From Lobosporangium transversale (lineage: Eukaryota > Mortierellomycota > Mortierellomycetes > Mortierellales > Mortierellaceae), in NCBI RefSeq assembly GCF_002105155.1, contig NW_019028980.1:930001-994000 (forward strand): a DNA stretch of 64,000 bases, written 5' to 3'. Of the stretch, positions 1-11,204 are shown piece after piece. The position numbers and the translations under genes are program-made. The notes under the pieces were generated by a model that was not told the origin of the DNA, made no database searches, and saw only the letters and a program-made list of their open reading frames with translations. The stretch's first letter is position 1. Every line of letters starts with the position of its first letter.

Positions 1-950
1 TTATAGAACATGTCGGAGGGAAAAAAAGGAACAGATGAGACTTTTTAAGACAAAAATTTACGCTTTGGCCCCTGTCTGCAACACACACACACGCTTCGAC
101 CACTCGGCGGGTTCTCACTGTACAGGAACAAGCCCTTAAAAAAATTTTTTTTCTGCACAGACACTCCCCTCTTTTGCTTTTTTGCTTTGGTACGACAACC
201 AAAAAAAAGAGGGCTCTCAATTTCTTTTTTGCGCTCGCACCCTTTTTCTGTCTCTCATCGAAGACTTGATGTTTATATTACCTATCAGCTCAAATCAAAT
301 AGTCTACTTGTGTTCCTTGTATTCAGTCTTCATGAACAGTCCAATCCGTTTGATGGTCATCGAATTTACTTTCCTCTTCCCCCCCGTGCGCACGCGTGTT
401 TTTCTAAGACAGGTCTTTGTCTCACATCTCTATGCCCTGCGTCTGTGTGCTGCAACAAAGACATAAACAATGCACATCTTCGCACACTACCTGTCGCTTA
501 CTTACTCCACGGTAGTGGTAAAACGATGACTGATAGTGAAATGAAGAATTCTTTTTAAACATATAAATACACCTTTGAACCTCCATCTTTCCTCCTGTTT
601 CCTTGAAACGTCCATTCCTCTCCAAGCGCGGATATACCCCTCCTTTTGTTACCTCTTCCACTTGTTATTTGCACTCTGGGACAATCGCTTCACCTTATAT
701 ACTTATACATAATAAACATACACTCTCCCTACAGAAAAAAGATATATTGTGTACTCTAATATCCGTTTCGTTTCGTCTATCCTCTTTTTTAGCAGCTTTC
801 ACTCTTCGCTCATTCTTGGTTCATTCACTCTTTCAACAATTCTCATTCCAACTTTGAATCATCAACTACAACTTTTTGTTTTTTAAACCTTTTTTTTTTT
901 TTTTTTTTTTTTTAACTACATACTCTTTGTAATATTGTGTTCTACTCAGC
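1..950. other. intergenic / 5' flank, no gene seen
   Basis: No convincing coding sequence. The stretch is pyrimidine-rich on the + strand with short CA repeats near 80 and a long T run at about 890-913 just before the start codon at 951. It is probably promoter and 5' UTR of the next gene. Confidence 0.5.
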
Positions 951-3099
951 ATGCCTCCAATGACAGTGTCTGACTATCCAAATATGATCACACCCAAATA
1001 TTTCCACCAAAATACGGTCATGCCTTTGTCTGAGGCGAACTTGTGCAAGCACACTATGCAGGTAAAGAACCCATTCTCCTTCTCTTTTACCATGATTCTT
1101 TCATTTATTCTTTTCTATGGATCTCGATGAACCAGACATAGAGATAAGGAAGACTTGGATTTAAGGCTCGTAATAAAATTTTCATTCCTTCATCGGATCG
1201 ACATTTGGTTATGAAATTCATCCAGAGAAGGAAACTATTAAACAAAAAAAATTGTCCATGTAACCCCTGTTCACTGCCTCTTTTTTTTCAATCAAAACTT
1301 TGTGTTTCCTTGGTCCCCCGTTCTACGCACCCCGAATTTTGTTACTATAGCATTCCTTCATGTGCCCTTTTTGGGTTGTCTTTTTTTTTTTTGGTCACTT
1401 GTTTTTTTATTTTTTTTATTTTTTTATTTTTTATTGTTTCGATGACTATTCATGCAACACTGTTGATCATTTGACTACTCTCTCCTGTACATCTTTAACA
1501 TTTTACCCTCTATATTAAACACAATCCTTTTTGTTGTTGTTGTTGTTTGCGCAACAGATGAGCCCTGTGTCGCGCCAAGCAAAACTGGTTCATATCATAG
1601 GCTATGTCGATCGGCAACGAGAGCTCGTCTCATCAGAAGAACCCGTTCATCAAGCGATGAAGGCTTCGGCGACCAAGAGTAGTCGTCTTGTTGCTGCTAG
1701 AGGCGCTGGCGCTTCTGCTCCTGCAACTGTCCGTGGGGGCGACGACGAGATGAACAGTGTCATCTATGATGATATCACTCCTTCGGGGACCATAACCCCC
1801 ATGCTTACGTCCACAAACATACATGCACAACTGCCCATTGCGATGCGCATGAGGTCCCAGCAAATCAAGCCCACAACTCACCAACACTCACAACAGTTGT
1901 CCATCAAGAAAACCCCTGAAAAGCGAATGTCAGAACCCATTGTATCGCCTATGGGGATCTTTGCATATCAGCAACAGCAGAATCAACTGCAACTGCGTAG
2001 CCCCTATCGTGATGCGTCTGCTGGCGCAATGGACCCAAGTATGGCTCTGCCTCGTGCCCTCCCCCGAAAATTACCTACCCATAGCTATGACTTGAGCAGT
2101 CTCTACTCCCCTGTAGATTCACATTTCCAGAATGTGGATGAGTATGATGCCCAAAGCCTCAACAGCCCTGCCCAAGACTGGCGACAAGATCCCCGTCTCC
2201 GCCCTATGTACAACCGAAGCCCACTCGTCCGTCAGGACTCTTCTGAATCAATGGAAAGGGCCAAGAAGTTAGGCCGTCTTGGTAACAGCTTTGCGTTCTT
2301 GAGCAAGAGCAAACTTCCTCAGCTGCGACGTAAATCCAGCGAGGGTGTAAAAGAAGAGAATGGTGGCCCTGCCATCAAGCATGAATACGATAATCGCTCG
2401 GATTCAGAAGCGAGCAAGGATCAAAGCCAGAGCCAGAGTCAGAGCCGACTCCAGTCCTTGACCTATAGGTCTGGTCGCGCTGTGAAGGCAGCTATGGCTA
2501 TGGCAGCCATGGCAGCTGGTGCTGGTGCCGGAACTGATTCATCCGAGACACAGTCCGAAGATATCAAGCCTCGAGGCACTGTCAAGCAGCTGTTCATGGA
2601 TGTATTCAAGAAATCGAGCAAGGCTCCTCAAGGCGCTTCTTCCCCTGACGCTGAACCTGAGAACCAAAGGTTCAGTTTATGGTCACCTAACCAACAGCAT
2701 GCTGTTGATATCGAAGATTCTCTGGACTCTTTGAGCAGTGATTACTCTCCTCACACAACAGTTCAGAGCCCTGAGCCAACGCCTTCGTCTACTACTTTGA
2801 GGCCATCGGGATCTTTTGATCGATTGTATAAATATGGTTTTGAAGAAGAAAGCGATGATGATGAGGGAGAGGATACAGAGAAGAAGGGAAAGTCTGGCAA
2901 GCCAGAAGGACAAGATCTGATGCCTATCGCTGCATTGATTCGCGAGTTGTCCGCTTTTGGCTTGGACTATGTGCATCATCAACCTTATTCGTCTCAGCAA
3001 AATACGGCTGCCACTCAAATGGGGCAGGAGCAATCAATTATCAACATTGAGGGTGCAGGGCTTCAACACCACCATCAACGTGTTGTAGCAGCCATGTAA
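951..3099 (+). CDS. orphan low-complexity protein, 550 aa, two exons
   Basis: Exons 951-1061 and 1558-3099; the intron 1062-1557 (496 nt) starts GTAAAG and ends GCAACAG, phase 0. The first exon encodes 37 residues beginning MPPMTVSDYP. The protein is rich in Ser, Gln and Pro. It has a basic Ser/Thr patch after the middle (RRKSS), an Ala/Met-rich run (AMAMAAMAAGAGAG) near residue 340, an acidic stretch (EEESDDDEGED) about 85 residues from the end and a His/Gln-rich tail. No signal peptide, membrane segment or known domain is recognised. Phosphorylation-type motifs (RRKSS, KKSSK) suggest a disordered regulatory protein, but this is inference. A CAA repeat follows at 3166-3200. The function is unknown. 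Confidence 0.75.
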
Positions 3100-3163
3100 A
3101 AAAAGAAAGAAAGAAAACAATCCTGTACAAATTAAGGCGACCTTACAAAAAAAAATAACCATC

Positions 3164-3198
<35 letters not shown>

Positions 3199-3660
3199 CT
3201 AATGATTATCATGGCTCACCCTCAATGCGAAACGCGCGGCGCGCGAATGCTCCTCCAAATCATCACTTATAATGCGTATAATGTGTATAATGCCCCATTC
3301 CCTTCCTTCCTTCATTTTCCTTCTATTCATCTCTTCATTTTCTTCCTTCTCTTTGTATAATTTCTAGTCTACCCAATAATAGTTTAATAGCATAAATATT
3401 TCGTTGTTTTTTTATTTGTTATTTATAAAACACGTGTAAACATAAAATTATTTTTCGAGAACGATCATTCACATTGGTATATGTATATTTATTCTATTAC
3501 AGTATGTTTTATATACATGTTGCCACTAGCTACGGTACCTCTAATCCTAGTTACTGTTGTGAGCCATCGATGTTCTCTTTTCACACACACATTGAAATCC
3601 CTCTATCAATATTAACGTGTCCTTATGCAGCTCTGCACTGGCGCCTGCAATAGAACATCT
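3100..3660. other. 3' flank between convergent genes
   Basis: Contains a (CAA)n tract at about 3166-3200 and AT-rich sequence, with no coding potential seen. It is probably the 3' UTR and terminator region of the upstream + gene and of the small - strand gene that ends near 3675. Confidence 0.4.
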
Positions 3661-3674
3661 TTAAAAAAAATTCT

Positions 3675-4320
3675 CGTTAAAAGTGCAACAGCTGTAAGGC
3701 CTGATCCACACAACCGATTCCTGTCTAAATTACTACAGCCATCCTTACAAAGTCAAGCCAGCTAGTCAGCCCTTCATATACGTACCTTTATAGAAGACAC
3801 ACGCATAAAATCAAGACAGCCATCAGGACCCTCTTGTTGATTTCCACCCTCGGTGTCGGTACCATCCAAGCCATTTGCGCGGTTCACTTCCAGTAGTTCA
3901 ACCCCCAGATGAACAATGTTTGCGTCTTTGACTTTCCAAACTGTTCCAATTTTACTGCCGAGAACGCTTCATCATTTGGGCTTGATGTTTCGTTTGATTT
4001 CGAGTCCGAAGGCAGCCGCCAAAGGATAGATTCAATAGAGAAACCATTGTTTAAGGCAGTCTATGACAAGCAGCTTTTTGAGATGCCATGACCTTACTAA
4101 GACCATTACGACTTACCTCAGACAATAAGGGTCGGACGATGCTTTGTACCTCTGTGTCGGATAAAGAGTCTAGGGTACGCATAGCTACAGAAAGCATGGA
4201 AAGACCCGAATTCAAAACAGAGCAATTTTGTCCGATAAAATCCTAGGAAACAGTTTTTCACGTAAAAAATCTTTTTTGTATTTTATCATGGTATCGTGGT
4301 CCATCATAACGATGACTAGT
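3675..4320 (-). CDS. probable small multi-exon gene, structure unresolved
   Basis: Several pieces look coding and spliced. A piece from about 4238 down to 4116 reads DFIGQNCSVLNSG...RPLLSE and is bounded by a TTTCCTAG acceptor and a TGAG|GTAAGT donor. A piece from about 4062 reads TALNNGFSIESILW in one frame. A piece of about 3972-3787 reads GTVWKVKDANIVHLG...MRVSSIK in another frame, then AAG|GTACGT, an intron, TTTAG, and a final exon TGIGCVDQALQLLHF ending at about 3677-3679. The middle two pieces overlap in different frames, so either an intron was missed or there is a one-base indel. A possible start is the ATG near 4306. No family is recognised. It lies divergently from the EMC8/9 gene. 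Confidence 0.35.
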
Positions 4321-4335
4321 CGTGAATGACTGGTT

Positions 4336-4353
4336 CTCACTGATATCAGTGAG
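4336..4353. repeat. 18-bp perfect palindrome
   Basis: CTCACTGATATCAGTGAG reads the same on both strands. It lies in the short region between the small - strand gene and the EMC8/9 gene, so it may be a dimeric protein-binding site. There is no direct evidence for that. Confidence 0.5.
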
Positions 4354-4575
4354 TAATGTACAATGTATTCATTGTAAGATGAAGTAGGACCAATGTAGAT
4401 CTTATTAAGGAGCTTCGCCTATTTCATAGATCGGTGGCGTCGCGTCTTTTCTTAATTGGGAAGAGCGTGTGCCCATCAAATTCTTTTTACCTTCATTGTA
4501 AAAAAAAAAAAAAAAAAGAAAGACGAGACCCAGGACAGGACGGAAAGAAAGAAAAAAAAAAAAAAAAACGACAAG

Positions 4576-4852
4576 ATGAAGTTCACGCATAGTTCATACC
4601 TCAAACCATTGCTTCATGCTGCCAAATACCCAACAGCAACTGTGAATGGTGTCTTCTTGGCGGATAAGAACTCTGAGACTATTCGGGATGCGGTTCCATT
4701 CTTCCACTTTTGGCACACCTTGACGCCCATGCTTGAAATCGCCATGACTCAGGTAGAGAACGGACAACAATCTATAGTTGGCAGATGTTACAGGATGACA
4801 TGATGAAGCCAAGTGTCCTGATGATGAATCGTTCAAAAGGGGCATGTTGCCA

Positions 4853-4887
<35 letters not shown>

Positions 4888-5689
4888 AAAAAAATATTCT
4901 GGAAGCAAAACTATGTGTCCTTTCTTCTTACCTTCCCTTTCCCCCTTTCTTGCTCCTCCTTTCCCTTCTAACGATGATTTCCTACCCCTCTCTTCTCTTT
5001 TTTTTTTTTTTTTTTACTTTAGGTTGATCTTTACTGCCAGGCTAATGGACTCAGGATAGTCGGATATTATGAAGCAAATGAGAGAGTAGATGATGAAGCA
5101 TTGTCTTTGGTTGGCCAGAAGATCGCATCTCAAATCCTTCAGATTACTCCAGATGCATTTGCTATTGTGGTAAATATCTATAGTCTGTCATCTCCTCTTC
5201 TTCAAGGGAAAGACGAAGAGAGGGGGGGGGAAACAAATTCATAAGCAAACAATGTTAATGAAAATTAACCGCTCTTTGTTCCTTCATTTTACATTGATAC
5301 TATTTTAGATCAAGAATGACAATATCTCGACAGATAATGTTGCTTTCTTGGTAAGAACGAACTCTATTGATACCCCTTATGCAAAGTCATGTTGTTATTA
5401 TTATCATTATCACTATTATTGAGGCCTCCATTGAAAAAAAAAAAAAAAAAAAAAAAAAATCTCTTCATTTAAATGAAAAATATAGCCCTATCAGTTCAAG
5501 GAAGGACAATGGCGTGTAAGCAAAGGGGCGTTCACAGAGAAGAATGAACAATTCTCACTTGAGAACCCAGCCAGTCCAAGCTTGGTTGTTAAAGCAATTC
5601 AGGATGGCCTCAGCAGCAAATTGGCAGACTTTGATAACCATCTGGAGAATGTCAGTGCAGATTGGTTGACCAACAAGGATATAGCATGA
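4576..5689 (+). CDS. EMC8: ER membrane protein complex subunit 8/9 (EMC8/EMC9 family)
   Basis: Exons 4576-4752, 5023-5169, 5309-5350 and 5486-5689 are all phase 0 and give 189 aa, close to the usual length of about 200. The N-terminus MKFTHSSYLKPLLHAAKYP is the start of the MPN-like UPF0172/EMC8-9 fold. It is followed by VNGVFLADK, the HFWHTLTPMLEIAMTQVD block and a GLRIVGYYEANE block (residues about 65-80), all typical of this family. The family lacks a catalytic JAMM metal site and acts as a cytosolic structural subunit of the EMC, which inserts tail-anchored and multipass proteins into the ER membrane. The introns carry long T runs (up to about 24) near their 3' ends, and the first starts with GTAGAG. 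Identification is confident. Orthology to EMC8 versus EMC9 is not meaningful in fungi. Confidence 0.92.
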
Positions 5690-6906
5690 TTTGGACAATA
5701 TCTCTATTTTGTGAAATAAATAAAAAAAGATGCTGACAAGCGTGAATAGAATGATATACTGGTGTCCATTGCATCCCCTGGCTGTTTTATTTTTTTTTTT
5801 TATTTTTTTTATTTATTTTTACTTTTTTTAATGCTGTTGCCACTACTGCTGTTGTTATTGTTGAAGACCTAACGAGTCGTGGTGACTCTTGACGGAAAAT
5901 ACTGTTCCCTTGGACATATCCCTACTTTCTGCTTTCATGTCTTTCCTTCAAGACCTTGCACCATAACTCGTCAGAATAAAATCAACTTTTCGTAAGTCAA
6001 TAAACGCCAGGTGAACGAATACGTGAAACCTTGGATGGCTCTATCACGGATATAGTACAACGACTAGAATCAAAAACCAGATCGAGATACAGGTCATGTG
6101 TTTATGTTTGTGGTGATCATATCCTTTATATTCCTTTTTCTCCAGGACGATAATATATATACAACAACTTGCGAACCTGATGAGCTGGCAGGAAATAATA
6201 GGAGCCAGACAGAGCCGTATCTCGGGAAGTTGTATTGTTAAGGGGTGTTAATCCCCGGCTCCCATTGTGTTCATTGACATGGATGATATAAAAATACAAG
6301 CGACTCCCTTGTTCGTTGTTATCTCATACTTATCGATCTCGATGGTCTCTTTAATGTATTGTCCATTCCATATAACCACTATTGCCCCCACATGTTTAGT
6401 GGAGAAGGAGTAGAGTCAAGCAAAATGGCGCCTGCAAAAATTAACGGTTCAAGGTCCTGTGTACATGTACATGCACATGCGCATGGCAGTGTGTGTGGTT
6501 TTGTTCCCCTTGCGACTGTCAAAATTAAACAAGTAAACAGATTAACAACTTTAGCTCTTTCTTTTTGCCTTTCTTTCTTACATACTCACGGCATCATTCT
6601 TCACTCCATCGCTTTTTTTTTTTTTTTTTTTTCCTCTCTCTTCTTCTTCTTCTTCTTCCCTCTTCTAAGTTACTCTGCCTAAACTCTGCTCCTCAATCAC
6701 TGGGGATTTTATATTACCTCATCGTTTTATTGCATCATAAACTTTGAACCAACAATCAAGGTCAAAGCTAATTCTTTTAATTTCAATACTAGTCCATTGC
6801 CCAGAGTCCGATTGAAAGAAGAGCTGGTCTCTTGTATATATATATATATATATATATAAGGTCTATTTTTTTTTTTTTATTTTTTATCTCATTAAGTTTA
6901 AAAACC
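5690..6906. other. intergenic, no gene seen
   Basis: 3' flank of EMC8 and promoter of the CKS1-like gene. It has T-rich runs at about 5790-5830 and 6611-6632 and a (TA)n microsatellite at about 6836-6858 shortly before the start codon at 6907. No RNA gene or conserved ORF was recognised. Confidence 0.45.
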
Positions 6907-7703
6907 ATGTCTGGTCTGGATATTTGGCAAGACGCTACTGAACAAGGAGATGGACAACAGCGGCAACAGCAACGACGACGACAACCAGAGGAACATGAAT
7001 ATGAGCAAGATAGTGATCAGGAGAATGTTCAACCATCACATCGGGCTAAAAAACGAGCGTTGACTGCTGTTGGTGCTGATACTAATAGCGCTCACGCGAC
7101 TACTTCAGGGACTGCATTTACTACTGCCACTACCACTACCACAGCTACAGTAATGGCGAATACCACAACAATGACGCGCGGTGCAGGTTATCCAGCAGAT
7201 ATTGATGCACGACAACAGCTATTGAATCGTGATAAACATCATCAACAGAGACAACAACAACAACAACAACAGCAGCAGCAGCAGCAGCAATCCATTCAGA
7301 ACGACACTGGGGTTATGCAACCTACGCTAAAGAGGCCCCGAGAGACGGCGCATGTGACTGGAACATATATTCAAAGTATATCGAAGGCGGAGTATGAGAA
7401 GCTGCGTCATGCTCATCGTGTACGGCAGCAGCAACTACTACCACAGCGGCATCACCTACCACAAGATCAAATACAACAACAACAACAACAACAGCAGCAA
7501 GTCATTCAGAACGACACTGAGGCTATGCAGCCCACGCAAAAGAGACCCCGAGAGACGGCACATGTGACTGGAACACATATTCAAAGTATATCGAAGGCGG
7601 AGTATGAGAAGCTGCGTCATGCTCATCGCGTACGACAGCAGCAACTACTACCACAGCGGCATCACCTACCACAAGATCAAATACAACAACAGCAACAGCA
7701 GCA

Positions 7704-7763
<60 letters not shown>

Positions 7764-7935
7764 AGTCATTCAGAACGACACTGAGGCTATGCAGCCCACG
7801 CAAAAGAGACCCCGAGAGACGGCACATGTGACTGGAACACATATTCAAAGTGTATCGAAGGCAGAGTATGAGAAGCTGCGTCATGCTCATCGCGTACGAC
7901 AGCAGCAGCAGCAACAACAGCAACAACAACAACAA

Positions 7936-7969
<34 letters not shown>

Positions 7970-8844
7970 GGCAGCAACGGCAGCAGCAGCAGCAACATCG
8001 ACCTTTAACAAAAGAAGAAGAAGAAGAATTACATGCCAAAAGATTTGAGGCATATCGTCAAGAGCTGATCAACAATATCAATTATGGTGACCTTTACACG
8101 GATGATGTTCATGAGTATCGCCATGTGACTCTGCCCAAACAACTCCTTCATCATTGCGTTCCTCCAGAGTTTAGAGTGAAGCCAGACCATACTCATCTGA
8201 GACTTTTAACTGGTAAAAAGCTCTTTTTTCTTTTTTCTTTTTTTTATTTCTTATCATTTATTTCCCATTGCCAAACATAAGCATACACATTCTTCGACTG
8301 TGCTGAATATTATGGCTTTTTAACTAATATCTAAAAAATTATGCATTACTTTTTTTTTTTTTTTTTTTTCCTTTTAGAATCGGAATGGCGTGAGATTGGG
8401 ATCCAAATGTCAGTGGGCTGGGTTAATTTCATGCGTCATGATCCAGAGCCACACGTGCTTTTATTCAGGAGAACGCGTGAATTGGGAGATAGATTGCGAC
8501 GAGAAGCTGCAGAAAAGGAAAAAGAGGAAGCGGAGAAGAAGAAACTAGAGGAAGCAGAGAAGAAGAAACTAGAGGAAGAGGAGAAGAAGAAACAAAAGGA
8601 GGAAAATGCACCAAAGGTAAAGCAAGAAAACGGAGCAGGAGATGTTAATCGACAACAACAACAACAGCAGCAGCAGCAGCAGCACCAGCAGCAACAAAAG
8701 CAACAGTTACAAATACAGCAGGCACAACTAATGCAGCAAAAGCAGAAACAACATCTCCAACAAAAGCAACAATTGCAACAGCAGCAACTTCAGCAAAGGC
8801 AACAACTCCAGCAACAGTTAAAACAAGAGCAGCGCCAAGCATAG
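6907..8844 (+). CDS. CKS1: cyclin-dependent kinase regulatory subunit (CKS1/Suc1) with giant polyQ extensions, 590 aa
   Basis: Exons 6907-8212 and 8378-8844; the intron starts GTAAAAAG, ends CCTTTTAG, phase 1. The core at residues about 388-468 is a CKS domain: [39 protein letters not shown], then EPHVLLFRR. This small adaptor binds CDK1 and phospho-threonine substrates to promote multisite phosphorylation. The Arg of EYRH, the Ser and Trp of SVGW and the final Arg pair of the anion pocket are present. The position of human Lys11 is Leu. Residues 1-387 are Gln-rich and contain three near-identical repeats. After the domain come a charged helix of EAEKKKLEE repeats and another Q-rich tail. Canonical CKS proteins are about 80-150 aa; yeast Cks1 has a modest polyQ tail. 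The start at 6907 was chosen over an upstream ATG that reads through a TA repeat. Confidence 0.9.
7293..7903 (+). repeat. three tandem coding repeats separated by CAG/CAA tracts
   Basis: Units begin with CATTCAGAACGACACT at 7293, 7503 and 7767. Each encodes [41 protein letters not shown]. Units 1 and 2 continue into [13 protein letters not shown] before a Q tract. Unit 3 lacks that tail and runs straight into polyQ. Units 2 and 3 are almost identical at DNA level, which indicates recent duplication or homogenisation. Spacing differs (210 versus 264 bp) through polyQ length. Confidence 0.9.
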
Positions 8845-8984
8845 TAACAACCACAAGTTGGTCATTGTTCTTTTTAGCATATATCATGATTTACAGAAAT
8901 GAGGTGAACTAGTCATACAGGATTCAGAAAAAAAAAAACACATTCATTCACTATCTGATGAAAGAGGCTAACTGATAACCGGAT

Positions 8985-9035
<51 letters not shown>

Positions 9036-9203
9036 CATTGTATAGCTTAGAGAATAAATGTAAACTATTCATTTCTATGCTTTTATGCTTTGTTCTTTAT
9101 TTATTTTGTTTTGTTGTTTTTATGTATACGTAGATCAAATGGGTACAATATGTAAATGTAAAAGGAAAAGATCAGATGCTTTTTTTTTTTTTTTTTTTTT
9201 TTT
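8845..9203. terminator. convergent 3' region with T21-A28 homopolymer palindrome
   Basis: Lies between the 3' ends of the CKS1-like gene (+) and aspartate aminotransferase (-). At 8984-9032 a run of 21 T is followed directly by 28 A, a perfect potential AT hairpin that is T-rich then A-rich on either strand. Another T run (about 9181-9205) adjoins the aminotransferase stop codon. A role as shared bidirectional terminator or polyadenylation region is inferred from position only. Confidence 0.4.

Positions 9204-11204
<2,001 letters not shown>

Noticed and set aside
7666-7998. Leu-rich and Ala/Val-rich frames opposite the polyQ tract
   Set aside because: Shadows of CAG/CAA repeats on the opposite strand.
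7200-8000. CRISPR-like regularity of the repeated units in the CKS1 gene
   Set aside because: The repeats are in-frame coding units with glutamine spacers in a eukaryotic gene, not short palindromic repeats with unique spacers.
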